Assembly: GCA_042434945.1 (NCBI GenBank)
Contig: CP170191.1
Coordinates: 310,001 to 374,000 of the forward strand
Origin: Escherichia hormaechei_A
GTDB lineage: Bacteria > Pseudomonadota > Gammaproteobacteria > Enterobacterales > Enterobacteriaceae
Direction of reading: 5' to 3'
Length of the DNA stretch: 64,000 bases
Positions 1 to 8,616 of this stretch are shown here, piece by piece (positions within the stretch are counted from its first letter, which is position 1; every line of letters begins with the position of its first letter). Position numbers and translations under genes: made by a program. The notes under the pieces were generated by a model. That model ran no database searches. It saw only the letters and a list, made by a program, of their open reading frames with translations, and was not told the DNA's origin.

Positions 1-1023
1 GCGCGTCGTTCGATTGGTTCCCTTGCAAAACCAGCGACTTATCTGACGGCCTTAAGCCAGCCGAAAATCTATCGTCTGAATACGTGGATTGCGGATGCGC
101 CAATTGCGCTGCGTCAGCCGAATGGCCAGGTCTGGTCACCGCAGAACGATGATCGTCGTTATAGCGAAAGTGGCAGAGTGATGCTGGTGGATGCGTTGAC
201 CCGTTCGATGAACGTGCCGACGGTAAATCTGGGGATGGCGCTGGGGCTGCCTGCGGTTACGGAGACCTGGATCAAACTGGGCGTACCGAAAGATCAGTTG
301 CATCCGGTTCCGGCGATGCTGCTGGGGGCGTTGAACTTAACGCCAATCGAAGTGGCGCAGGCATTCCAGACCATCGCCAGCGGTGGTAACCGTGCACCGC
401 TTTCTGCACTGCGTTCGGTAATCGCGGAAGATGGCAAAGTGCTGTATCAGAGCTTCCCGCAGGCGGAACGCGCTGTTCCGGCGCAGGCGGCGTATCTGAC
501 ACTATGGACCATGCAGCAGGTTGTACAACGCGGTACGGGTCGTCAGCTTGGGGCGAAATACCCGAACCTGCATCTGGCAGGGAAAACAGGGACTACCAAC
601 AATAACGTAGATACCTGGTTTGCGGGCATTGACGGCAGCACGGTGACCATCACCTGGGTAGGCCGTGATAACAACCAGCCGACCAAACTGTATGGAGCCA
701 GCGGGGCAATGTCGATTTATCAGCGTTATCTGGCTAACCAGACGCCAACACCGCTGAATCTTGTTCCGCCAGAAGATATTGCAGATATGGGCGTGGACGC
801 ATCGGGCAACTTTATCTGCGGTGGCGGGATGCGTACGCTGCCGGTCTGGACGACTAACCCGGATGCGCTGTGTCAGCAAAGTCAGCCAGAAGAACCGACA
901 GGTAACCCGTTCGATCAGTCTTCTCAACCTCAGCAGCCGCAGCAACAGCCGCAGCAGCAGAATGAGAAGAAAGACAGCGACGGTGTCGCCGGCTGGATCA
1001 AGGACATGTTTGGCGGAAACTAA
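1..1023 (+). CDS. mrcB: Penicillin-binding protein 1B, C-terminal part (5' end outside window)
   Basis: Bifunctional murein glycosyltransferase/transpeptidase of the inner membrane that builds and cross-links peptidoglycan. The window starts inside the transpeptidase domain, in frame at base 1. All three active-site motifs are visible: SLAK (the SxxK nucleophile, bases 19-30), SMN (SxN, near base 205) and KTG (bases 583-591). The C-terminus is a Gln/Pro-rich tail ending GWIKDMFGGN. From base 1 to about 798 the protein is, as I recall it, identical to E. coli PBP1b. After the GVD motif it departs abruptly (ASGNFICGGG instead of the K-12 YDGNF type), so the gene looks like a hybrid whose last 75 residues come from another enterobacterium. 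The catalytic core is intact, so function should be kept. Confidence 0.97.
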   Translation, partial: ARRSIGSLAKPATYLTALSQPKIYRLNTWIADAPIALRQPNGQVWSPQNDDRRYSESGRVMLVDALTRSMNVPTVNLGMALGLPAVTETWIKLGVPKDQLHPVPAMLLGALNLTPIEVAQAFQTIASGGNRAPLSALRSVIAEDGKVLYQSFPQAERAVPAQAAYLTLWTMQQVVQRGTGRQLGAKYPNLHLAGKTGTTNNNVDTWFAGIDGSTVTITWVGRDNNQPTKLYGASGAMSIYQRYLANQTPTPLNLVPPEDIADMGVDASGNFICGGGMRTLPVWTTNPDALCQQSQPEEPTGNPFDQSSQPQQPQQQPQQQNEKKDSDGVAGWIKDMFGGN

Positions 1024-1041
1024 TTAGTTTCCTGAATAAAA

Positions 1042-1071
1042 GGCCGCTTAATGATTAAGCGGCCTTTTTTT
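1042..1071 (+). terminator. Rho-independent terminator of mrcB
   Basis: A perfect 10-bp stem (GGCCGCTTAA at 1042-1051 pairing with 1055-1064), a TGA loop and a run of seven T. It starts 18 bases after the mrcB stop codon and separates mrcB from the fimbrial operon. Confidence 0.95.
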
Positions 1072-1331
1072 ATGTTTACATTCATTTATATTTAAAATTA
1101 TTAAATTTAAAATGTAGAATTATTAATTTTTGCTTTTTTTCATCTAAAACAGAAAGTTGTGTCCGATTATTCGGGTGTTATCATTTTGCGATCTAGACGT
1201 GATGAAGAATAATCTGATTAAATCCTCTCCAGAAATTTACTGACCTCACAGGATATTCCTTAGAGGACTTCCCAACATTTTTGTATATATCAAGAATGGA
1301 TATCTTCATCATCACATATAAGGATATTGTT
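1072..1331. promoter_or_regulatory. AT-rich leader and promoter region of the fimbrial operon
   Basis: About 260 bases without a gene. Bases 1080-1145 are almost pure A/T, with runs of T and A, in contrast to the GC-rich neighbours. This is typical of H-NS-silenced fimbrial promoters, but H-NS control is inference. No invertible repeats and no recombinase gene are seen, so FimB/FimE-type switching is not supported. The pilin ribosome binding site AAGGA lies at 1320-1324. Confidence 0.5.
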
Positions 1332-1904
1332 ATGAGTAAATATGTTGTTTCAACGGTGTTGGCCAGCACGCTTATGGCTGCACTCTCTCTGCCGGTATTT
1401 GCAGCGAATGATTCTGGTACGGTAAATTTCGCCGGAAAAATTGTGGCGGATACCTGTGAAATTGATGTTGATGGCTCGGGGTCCAATACTTCCACCGTCA
1501 CATTTGCAGATACTTACCCTTCTGATTTTGGCACTGACGGTCAGGTCGGGACGTCGAAGGCCTTTAAGATTGAAGTGAAAAAATGTGATCCGCTGGTTGC
1601 CAAACTGAACCTCAAGTTCAGCGGCACCACAACGGATGCGGAATACAAGCGCCTGAAGAACGATCTTTCCGGCGCTGGCAATGCGACCAACGTTGGCATC
1701 ATTGTCAGTAATGAAAATGGGACTAAGGGCGACGTGGTTTTCAACGGATCAGAACCGGAAGCCGGTACCGATGTTGCGAACGATGCCACTGGCACCACAG
1801 CATCTGTCTTTAATTACACCGCGAAAGTTATTCAGGTTGGTGATAACAAACCAACAGCAGGTCACTACTCCTCATCTGCAACGTTCGAGGTTGTTTATCG
1901 CTAA
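1332..1904 (+). CDS. Major fimbrial subunit (type 1-like pilin)
   Basis: 190-residue secreted pilin, predicted to form the shaft of a chaperone-usher fimbria. The start at 1332 is chosen because AAGGA precedes it by 7 bases and because MSKYVVSTVLAS...PVFA then forms a clean signal peptide cleaved after residue 23 or so; an upstream in-frame start would add 17 residues before the signal. The mature part has the pilin cysteine pair (TCEI and KKCDP, about 46 residues apart), an alternating N-terminal donor strand (GTVNFAGKIV) and the C-terminal pattern ATFEVVYR with penultimate Tyr. It is the first gene of a four-gene operon. No close named relative is recognised. The gene is absent from this site in K-12. 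Confidence 0.9.
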   Translation: MSKYVVSTVLASTLMAALSLPVFAANDSGTVNFAGKIVADTCEIDVDGSGSNTSTVTFADTYPSDFGTDGQVGTSKAFKIEVKKCDPLVAKLNLKFSGTTTDAEYKRLKNDLSGAGNATNVGIIVSNENGTKGDVVFNGSEPEAGTDVANDATGTTASVFNYTAKVIQVGDNKPTAGHYSSSATFEVVYR

Positions 1905-1913
1905 ATCTATTTT

Positions 1914-1933
1914 GGCAGCCTGAAAGGGCTGCC
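1914..1933 (+). other. Hairpin between pilin and chaperone genes
   Basis: Perfect 7-bp stem GGCAGCC/GGCTGCC with a 6-base loop, 10 bases after the pilin stop. Only a short T stretch follows, so it is more likely a leaky attenuator or an mRNA 3'-end stabiliser. Such an element would let the pilin be made in excess over chaperone and usher, as is common in fimbrial operons. The role is inferred. Confidence 0.6.
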
Positions 1934-1947
1934 TTCTGGAACGTAGT

Positions 1948-2661
1948 ATGAATTATTTATTAAAATTGTTAGGTGGATGTTTGATTATCTCTTGCTGTTC
2001 AGTACAGGCAAGTGTGGTTCTCGGTGGCACGCGAATTATTTATCCATCGAATAAATCCGAAGTACAAATAGCACTCAAAAATAAAGACCCTCATACTCGA
2101 TATCTGGTGCAAAGCTGGGTGAGTTACCCCAACGATGCAAAAGCACCTTTCATCATTACGCCGCCTGTCTATAAATTACAGGAAAATCGTCAGACCCTTT
2201 TGCACATCATTTTTACCGGCGATAAAAAAAATCTGCCCGCAGATCGCGAATCTTTATTTCTGGCGAATGTGAAATCCGTCTCGGCGTTATCACCTGACTT
2301 AAAAGACAAGAATACGCTGCAATTCGCGATGAAAACGCGTCTGAAACTGTTCTGGCGCCCTGCTGATTTGAAAGAAGCCGATGCCCTACAGGCCTATGAA
2401 AAAATCACGTTCCTCCGCCAGGGTAACAGGCTCATTGCGAAAAACCCAACGCCGTTTTACGTCTCCTTTGGCGAGCTGGCCGTGGGCGGGAAAAGTGTCC
2501 CTGTGACTGACACAAAAACCACGCCGGGGGCGATTTCAATGATGGTCGCACCTTTCAGCGAGCAATATTTTTCTGTGCCTCAATCTGCAAACGGGCCCGT
2601 GACGTGGACTGCTATTAGCGATTTCGGCGCGCAAACCTCCCAGCGCAAGCAGGCTCTTTAA
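1948..2661 (+). CDS. Periplasmic fimbrial chaperone (PapD family)
   Basis: 237 residues with a signal peptide (CLIISCCSVQA). It should bind pilin subunits in the periplasm by donor-strand complementation and deliver them to the usher. Family marks are visible: GGTRIIYP at the start of domain 1, the F-A-N-V-K strand region (residues 104-109), NPTPFYVSFGELAV at the domain 2 start, and an FGAQT-type ending. The length is normal for the family. It lies 43 bases after the pilin and 20 bases before the usher, all on one strand. The specific fimbrial class cannot be assigned from reading alone. Confidence 0.92.
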   Translation: MNYLLKLLGGCLIISCCSVQASVVLGGTRIIYPSNKSEVQIALKNKDPHTRYLVQSWVSYPNDAKAPFIITPPVYKLQENRQTLLHIIFTGDKKNLPADRESLFLANVKSVSALSPDLKDKNTLQFAMKTRLKLFWRPADLKEADALQAYEKITFLRQGNRLIAKNPTPFYVSFGELAVGGKSVPVTDTKTTPGAISMMVAPFSEQYFSVPQSANGPVTWTAISDFGAQTSQRKQAL

Positions 2662-2681
2662 ACACACAATGCTGGTACCCT

Positions 2682-5159
2682 ATGTCGTCATCTCCACTCT
2701 ACAAACAGGTTCTGAAGGGAATCGCGTTAGCGCTGCTCGCGATGATCCAGCCTGTGAGTGCAGATGACGAATTTAACCTGCGGATCCTTGAGATGGACAC
2801 TCCGCTGGAAAACACCTCAACGCTAAAAAATTTCATCAATGATAATGGCTTACTGCCGGGAAACTTTCTGACGACCATTATGTGGGATCGGGATGTTCTG
2901 GATAAACGCACGGTGAGTTGGATCTTGTCTGACGATAAGCAGCGCCTGTTACCGGAGCTGACCAAAGCGGATCTGCGTGCATTAGGGGTAAAAGTCGACA
3001 CGATCCCGGATATGAAAGATCTGGATGATGCGGTGATAATCGATGACATCTCCCATTTTATTGATAATGCCCGCTACGATTACGACCAGGATAATCAGAC
3101 CCTCAAGCTGGTGATCCCGCAAAAATACCGCGATCAGGCTGCGGCCGGGGCTATCGAGCCTAAATTCTGGGATGACGGTGCTCCCGCCGCCTGGACAAGC
3201 TACCAGTTTAGCGGCTCTCAGCAGCACTACCGTTCTGGTGAAACGTCATCTGCATGGCTTGGTCTGGAGTCGGGGATCAACCTCGGGGCGTGGCGGTTGC
3301 GTAACAACAGCACCTGGAGTGACAACGCCGGTTGGGATGCAATCGCCAGTACGCTGCAACGTGATATCAAAACCCTGCAAAGCCAGCTTGAGATAGGCCA
3401 GACGTACACTAACGGCGAGCTTTTCGACAGCGTCCAAATGACCGGCGTGAAGCTGGAAACGGATACTTCCATGCTGCCTACCAGCCAGCAGGGGTTTGCC
3501 CCCGTGGTGCGTGGTATCGCAAATAGCGATGCAAAAGTCACCATCAGGCAAAACGGCTACACCATTTATCAAAGCAACGTCTCTCCGGGGCCATTTGAGA
3601 TCCGCGATTTAAGCCAGGTCACATCCGGCGCGGATCTGGAGGTGACGGTGGAAGAGGCCGACGGCAGCGAACACAGCTTCATCCAGGCCAGTGCATCGGT
3701 TCCGGTGCTACAGCGGGAAGGAGCATTTAAATATTCGCTGGCAGCAGGGCGTTATCGCGGTAATGAAGGTGAGGACGAGCCCCCTTTTCTGCAAGGGACG
3801 GTCATTTACGGCCTGCCTTATGGCGTAACAACATACGCCGGCGCGCTCGTTGCATCGTCGTATCAGGCTATGCTGGCGGGAACAGGGGCCGATCTTGGCC
3901 GTTTCGGATCGGCATCCGTGGATGTGACCGCCGCCCGTACGGCTTTTGATGATGGACGAGATGATGCCCGCGGGATGTCATGGCGTGCGCAGTATTCCAG
4001 GGATATTCCGGATACAGACACCACCGTGACGCTTGCCAGCTACCGTTATTCCACCTCAGGGTTTTATACCTTTCAGGAAGCTGTCGACCAGCGTGACAGC
4101 GAGATTGACGATGGGATTTATACCTATCGGCGAACCAATAATCGGCGCAGCCGCATGCAGGTTAATCTTTCCCAACGCGTTTCGGACTGGGGATCGGCTT
4201 ACCTTAATGGCTATCAGCAGGATTACTGGAACATGGCAGGACACGAGCGCAGCGTCAGTGCGGGGCTAAGCTCCGGCTGGCGCGGTATAACCTGGTCGAT
4301 AAGCTACAGCCTGACGCGTACGCCGGACGCCAATACCAATCGGCAAATGGCGTTGATGGTCAACGTACCTCTTTCACGCTGGCTAGCGAACGCCTGGTCA
4401 ACTTACAGCGCCAACACTGCCAGCGGTGGATTCGTTTCGCATCAGGTAGGGATCGGCGGCACGGCACTTGAGAACAATAACCTCAGCTATAACCTCCAGC
4501 AGACCTATGCCAGTCACGATACTGGCTATGGTGGCAGTGTATCCGGGCGCTACCGGGGATCTGCCGGTGATGTCGGGCTGGGGTATAACTACGGGGGCGA
4601 TAACCGACAGTGGAACTACAGCGCGCAGGGTTCAATTGTTGCGCATGAACATGGAGTAACCCTGGGGCAATCCGTCCGCGACGCCTTTGCCATTGTCCAT
4701 ATCAAAGATGGCGATAACGTCAAAGTACAGAACGGGCGAGGGATCTACACCGATCGCTTTGGTAACGCGATTGTCCCTTCCCTGACGGCTTACCGGAAAA
4801 ACGGTATTACGGTCAACACCCAGGATCGTGAAGATATTGAAATTGCCGCCGCTACCCAGGATGTTGTCCCAACAAAAGGTGCGGCCATCTCAGCGAATTT
4901 TGATGCACGAGTGGGGAAGCGTGCGCTTATCACGCTGCTTTTCCACGGCAAGCCGGTACCTTTCGGCGCCATTGTCACGCAGGAAAGTGCAACGGCTATC
5001 GTCGGTGATGAAGGAGAAGTCTGGCTTACCGGTCTGCATGAAGCGGTTTCCCTGAATGTGCAGTGGGGTGACGGGCGCGATCAACGGTGTGCGTGGGCGG
5101 GGGATCTCCCTCCCGGGCGCTCAGCAACTATTTTGAAAATGACGGTAGATTGCCAATGA
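2682..5159 (+). CDS. Outer-membrane fimbrial usher (PapC/FimD family)
   Basis: 825-residue usher that would form the outer-membrane pore through which the fimbria is assembled. A signal peptide ends at PVSA. An N-terminal chaperone-binding domain is followed by a 24-strand barrel with the conserved stretch GPFEIRDL and a plug-flanking EADGS motif (about residues 300-325). C-terminal domains end in a cysteine pair (DQRCAWAG...TVDCQ). The N-terminal domain lacks the cysteine pair seen in many ushers such as PapC. The length is normal. Its stop codon overlaps the start of the adhesin gene (ATGA), which implies translational coupling. Confidence 0.95.
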   Translation: MSSSPLYKQVLKGIALALLAMIQPVSADDEFNLRILEMDTPLENTSTLKNFINDNGLLPGNFLTTIMWDRDVLDKRTVSWILSDDKQRLLPELTKADLRALGVKVDTIPDMKDLDDAVIIDDISHFIDNARYDYDQDNQTLKLVIPQKYRDQAAAGAIEPKFWDDGAPAAWTSYQFSGSQQHYRSGETSSAWLGLESGINLGAWRLRNNSTWSDNAGWDAIASTLQRDIKTLQSQLEIGQTYTNGELFDSVQMTGVKLETDTSMLPTSQQGFAPVVRGIANSDAKVTIRQNGYTIYQSNVSPGPFEIRDLSQVTSGADLEVTVEEADGSEHSFIQASASVPVLQREGAFKYSLAAGRYRGNEGEDEPPFLQGTVIYGLPYGVTTYAGALVASSYQAMLAGTGADLGRFGSASVDVTAARTAFDDGRDDARGMSWRAQYSRDIPDTDTTVTLASYRYSTSGFYTFQEAVDQRDSEIDDGIYTYRRTNNRRSRMQVNLSQRVSDWGSAYLNGYQQDYWNMAGHERSVSAGLSSGWRGITWSISYSLTRTPDANTNRQMALMVNVPLSRWLANAWSTYSANTASGGFVSHQVGIGGTALENNNLSYNLQQTYASHDTGYGGSVSGRYRGSAGDVGLGYNYGGDNRQWNYSAQGSIVAHEHGVTLGQSVRDAFAIVHIKDGDNVKVQNGRGIYTDRFGNAIVPSLTAYRKNGITVNTQDREDIEIAAATQDVVPTKGAAISANFDARVGKRALITLLFHGKPVPFGAIVTQESATAIVGDEGEVWLTGLHEAVSLNVQWGDGRDQRCAWAGDLPPGRSATILKMTVDCQ

Positions 5160-6151
5160 GGCGTAGCAAAGAACTATTCATCAGCGCAATGGCTGGCCTA
5201 ATCATGCTGTTTTCAGCTCCGGCCTTCGCAACTTGTACATTTACGGGAGGCGGGAGTAGCGGGGGAATTGTTACCTTCAATATTCCCGCTGTCATACAGC
5301 TTGAGCCAGATGTCCAGGTCGGTACGATTATTTACGACGCCAGCGTGGAATCAGGTGAGATCTCGCAAAGCTGTGATGATGATTCCGTTCGGGTACGTAG
5401 AGGCTATCTCTCATTGAGTGGTGCTGATGCGCGTGAAGATGTTTTACCCGGAGTGTACAAAACCAACTTGACCGGAATTGGGGTTCGCGTTGCAGCGTCT
5501 ACAACCCAGTTCCCCAGCTATACCGAAGAAGACATTATCAGGCCGGAAACTTATCTTGGCACGATAAGAAGCTTTTCAACGAATTACAACTTCCGGGCTA
5601 CCGCTCAGTTGATCGTTATCGGTGAGGTCGAAGAGGGCGATCTTAATACGTCCCTGTTAACCTCACATGAGACTTACGATAACCATGTGATAGGCGAAAT
5701 CCGCTTTTCACCAACCAGTGTACATATCACAACAAACACCTGTAACCTGGTGGATAAAAACATCTACGTGCCGCTAGAAACGGTCAATGTGCACGATTTT
5801 AACGGTCAGTATTCCGACATCCTGACCGACAGTCGTTTCAGGATTGATATTAAGGACTGCGCAGCCGGAACAAAAATTGATTATCAGTTCACCAGTGCAG
5901 GGTCGACTGGCGTAACGGATGGTAATATCCTCAACATTGCTACCGGAGACAACGCTGCAAGCGGCGTAGGCATTCAAATCCTCGACAAGAACGATGCAGT
6001 GCTCCAGTTCGACCAGAGCTACACGGCAATAACCCGTACCCAGGACAACGTCCCGGTTGAGATCCCACTCAAAGCCCGTTACATCAAAACGGGAGAGGTT
6101 AAAGCCGGGAAAGTCGACGCCGTCGCGACTTTCGAACTCTTCTATCGTTAA
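5156..6151 (+). CDS. Fimbrial tip adhesin / minor subunit, two-domain
   Basis: 331 residues. The start at 5156 is chosen because it overlaps the usher stop as ATGA and yields a proper signal peptide (MRRSKELFISAMAG...PAFA). The N-terminal half (residues 26-190) has its own cysteine pair (CTFTGG, SQSCDDD) and resembles no family I can name; it would be the receptor-binding domain. The C-terminal half is a pilin domain with NTCNLV...KDCAAG cysteines and an ATFELFYR ending that parallels the major pilin (ATFEVVYR). A two-domain last gene after the usher is the usual arrangement for a tip adhesin. The ligand is unknown. Confidence 0.8.
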   Translation: MRRSKELFISAMAGLIMLFSAPAFATCTFTGGGSSGGIVTFNIPAVIQLEPDVQVGTIIYDASVESGEISQSCDDDSVRVRRGYLSLSGADAREDVLPGVYKTNLTGIGVRVAASTTQFPSYTEEDIIRPETYLGTIRSFSTNYNFRATAQLIVIGEVEEGDLNTSLLTSHETYDNHVIGEIRFSPTSVHITTNTCNLVDKNIYVPLETVNVHDFNGQYSDILTDSRFRIDIKDCAAGTKIDYQFTSAGSTGVTDGNILNIATGDNAASGVGIQILDKNDAVLQFDQSYTAITRTQDNVPVEIPLKARYIKTGEVKAGKVDAVATFELFYR

Positions 6152-6177
6152 GCCCTCCGGCCCGTTTCGGCGGGCTT
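6150..6177 (+). terminator. Possible terminator of the fimbrial operon
   Basis: AAGCCC and GGGCTT pair around an inner CCG/CGG step, beginning at the adhesin stop codon. The T tract is short, so termination strength is uncertain. Confidence 0.5.
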
Positions 6178-6299
6178 TAGCGATCATTTCGCTAACTTCA
6201 TTAACCCTCTATTTTCATCTGGTTAATTCTTAAACCCTTAAATCTTGTAGGGCCGCATACTGCTTGCTATGCAGCCAACGTTTCGCATATTATTCTGCG

Positions 6300-6332
6300 G
6301 TCATAATAATAATTCTCGTTTACGTTATCATT
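6300..6332 (+). promoter_or_regulatory. Fur box / promoter region of fhuA
   Basis: The stretch beginning CATAATAATAATTCTC and running into TTACGTTATCATTCAC is rich in the NATAAT-type hexamers of Fur boxes. It closely resembles the known iron-regulated E. coli fhuA promoter, although it lies in the divergent tract. It ends 24 bases before the fhuA start. Iron repression by Fur is expected from the family. Confidence 0.75.
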
Positions 6333-6355
6333 CACTTTTCCATCAGAGATCCATC

Positions 6356-8566
6356 ATGGCGCTTTCCAATACTGCTCAGCCAATTAACACGTCGCTGCGT
6401 AAAATCGCGGTCGTCGTAGCCACAGCGGTTGCCGGCATGTCTGCTTATGCTCATGCCGCCGAAACCCCGAAAAAAGAAGAAACCATTACTGTTACTGCCG
6501 CACCGGCTGCGCAGGAGAGTGCCTGGGGGCCTGCACCGACGATTGCAGCAAAGCGCACTGCAACGGCGACGAAAACCGATACACCGATCGAGAAAACCCC
6601 GCAGTCCATTTCCGTGGTCACACGTGAAGAGATGGACATGAAACAGCCGGGGACGGTTAAACAGGCGCTGGCCTACACGCCGAGCGTTTTCGCAACGCGC
6701 GGCGCCTCAACGACCTATGATGTGGTTTCGATTCGTGGGTTCACCACCTCCAGCACCGTGAATACCAACCAGTATCTGGATGGTATGAAGCTGCAAGGGG
6801 ATAACTACTCTGAAGCGTCGATGGACCCATACTTCCTGGAGCGCGTAGAGCTGCTGCGAGGCCCGACGTCCGTACTGTATGGCAAAAGCCACCCTGGCGG
6901 CGTAGTGAGTATGGTCAGCAAGCGTCCAACCACGGAACCGTTAAAAGAAATTCAGTTCAAAATGGGGACGGATAACCTGTGGCAGACTGGGTTTGACTTC
7001 AGCGACGCGATTGATGATAACGGCGTGTGGTCCTACCGTCTGACCGGCCTGGGACGCAGTGAAAATGCGCAGCAGGAGATGGTGAAGTCTACTCGTTACG
7101 CGATTGCGCCGTCTTTCAGCTGGCGTCCTGATGATAAAACTGATTTCACTTTCCTGAGCAACTTCCAGAGCGATCCGGATGCGGGTTACTACGGCTGGCT
7201 GCCGCGTGAAGGTACCGTTGTGCCTTACTATGATGCTAACGGAAAGGCGCACAAACTGCCGACCGATTTCAACGAAGGCGATGAAGACAATAAGATCTCC
7301 CGTCGTCAGAAAATGGTGGGTTACAGCTTCGCGCATGAATTCAACGACACCTTCACCGTGCGTCAGAATCTGCGTTATACCAAAATCAATACGCTTTACC
7401 GTTCAGTTTACGGTAATGGCTATATCGCTCCGGCCCAAATCAGCCGTGCGTACGTGCGCTCAGATGAAGACCTCAACTCGTTCACGGTTGATACACAGCT
7501 CCAGTCGAAATTCGCGACCGGTGCCGTTGACCATACGCTGCTGACGGGGGTGGATTACCTTCGTATGCGCAATGATATTGATGCTGACTACGGTACCGCC
7601 GATCCGATCAGCATGAACAATCCGCAGCACGGCAATGCGAACGTCAATGTGAACTTCCCGTATGCCATGCTCAATCGCCAGGAGCAGACCGGGCTCTATG
7701 CGCAGGATCAGGCGGAATGGGATAAGTGGGTACTCACCATGGGTGGCCGCTATGACTTTGCAAAAACGTCTGCCTTTAACCGTAATAACGGGACCACCGC
7801 GGAAATTAACGATCAGGCATTTACCTGGCGCGGGGGGATTAACTACCTGTTCGACAACGGGATTACCCCATACTTCAGCTACAGTGAATCCTTTGAACCG
7901 CTCTCTGGCACCACCCAGGGCGGCAAACCGTTCGATCCGGCGCGCGGCAAGCAGTATGAAGCGGGCGTGAAGTATGTTCCTAAAGATCTGCCTGTTGTGG
8001 TGACGGCCGCGGTATATCAGCTGACCAAGAACAACAACCTGACCGCCGATCCGGCGAACCCGACCAGCGGCTTTAGTGTGCAGGGCGGTGAAATTCGCTC
8101 CCGTGGCTTTGAGCTAGAAGCGAAAGCGGCGGTGTCGGCTAACGTGAACGTAACGGCGGCCTACAGCTACACAGATGCGGAATATACCCACGATACCTGG
8201 TATGAAGGTCGTCGTCCGGCAGAAGTACCGCGCAACATGGCATCCCTGTGGGCGGATTACACCTTCCACGAGACGGCGCTGAGTGGCCTGACCGTCGGTG
8301 CGGGCGCGCGTTACATCGGTAACACGGTGACGTACTACTCCTCAGCGTCGCCTAAAGCCTATGAGTCCTTTAACGTCGCGGGTTATGCCCTGGCGGATGC
8401 GACCGTGAAATACGATCTGGCGCGCTTTGGTCTGCCGGGATCTTCCGTCGGCGTCAACGTGAACAACATCTTTGACCGTGAATACGTCTCCAGCTGCTAC
8501 AGCGAGTATGCATGCTACTGGGGAGCAGGACGCCAGGTTGTTGCCACCGCGACCTTCCGCTTCTAA
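6356..8566 (+). CDS. fhuA: TonB-dependent ferrichrome receptor, divergent allele
   Basis: 736-residue outer-membrane receptor importing ferrichrome with energy from TonB-ExbBD. In E. coli it is also the receptor for phages T1, T5 and phi80, colicin M and microcin J25. The start at 6356 matches E. coli FhuA and follows an AGAG site. Visible parts: signal peptide ending AYAHAA, TonB box ETITVTA, plug domain (about residues 60-190, with VELLRGPTSVLYG), and a 22-strand barrel ending in ATATFRF with terminal Phe. The fit to E. coli FhuA is only partial. Plug segments and several predicted surface loops (for example around GNGYIAPAQISRAY and TADPISMNNPQHG) differ in sequence and length from what I recall for K-12. 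It is the first gene of fhuACDB. Confidence 0.96.
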   Translation: MALSNTAQPINTSLRKIAVVVATAVAGMSAYAHAAETPKKEETITVTAAPAAQESAWGPAPTIAAKRTATATKTDTPIEKTPQSISVVTREEMDMKQPGTVKQALAYTPSVFATRGASTTYDVVSIRGFTTSSTVNTNQYLDGMKLQGDNYSEASMDPYFLERVELLRGPTSVLYGKSHPGGVVSMVSKRPTTEPLKEIQFKMGTDNLWQTGFDFSDAIDDNGVWSYRLTGLGRSENAQQEMVKSTRYAIAPSFSWRPDDKTDFTFLSNFQSDPDAGYYGWLPREGTVVPYYDANGKAHKLPTDFNEGDEDNKISRRQKMVGYSFAHEFNDTFTVRQNLRYTKINTLYRSVYGNGYIAPAQISRAYVRSDEDLNSFTVDTQLQSKFATGAVDHTLLTGVDYLRMRNDIDADYGTADPISMNNPQHGNANVNVNFPYAMLNRQEQTGLYAQDQAEWDKWVLTMGGRYDFAKTSAFNRNNGTTAEINDQAFTWRGGINYLFDNGITPYFSYSESFEPLSGTTQGGKPFDPARGKQYEAGVKYVPKDLPVVVTAAVYQLTKNNNLTADPANPTSGFSVQGGEIRSRGFELEAKAAVSANVNVTAAYSYTDAEYTHDTWYEGRRPAEVPRNMASLWADYTFHETALSGLTVGAGARYIGNTVTYYSSASPKAYESFNVAGYALADATVKYDLARFGLPGSSVGVNVNNIFDREYVSSCYSEYACYWGAGRQVVATATFRF

Positions 8567-8575
8567 CCTCTTTAT

Positions 8576-8600
8576 GGGCACGGTTCGCCGTGCCCTTTTT
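8576..8600 (+). terminator. Strong hairpin between fhuA and fhuC
   Basis: GGGCACGG (8576-8583) pairs perfectly with CCGTGCCC (8588-8595) around a stable TTCG tetraloop, followed by TTTTT. It probably attenuates transcription, so that the receptor is made in excess over the transporter. Confidence 0.88.
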
Positions 8601-8616
8601 ATTTAAGTTGGCTGAC

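Noticed and set aside
1281..1331. Upstream extension of the pilin gene
   Set aside because: It would place 17 residues before a good signal peptide, and the ribosome site fits the start at 1332.
1024..1331. Invertible promoter switch for the fimbrial operon
   Set aside because: No pair of inverted repeats and no tyrosine recombinase gene is visible nearby.
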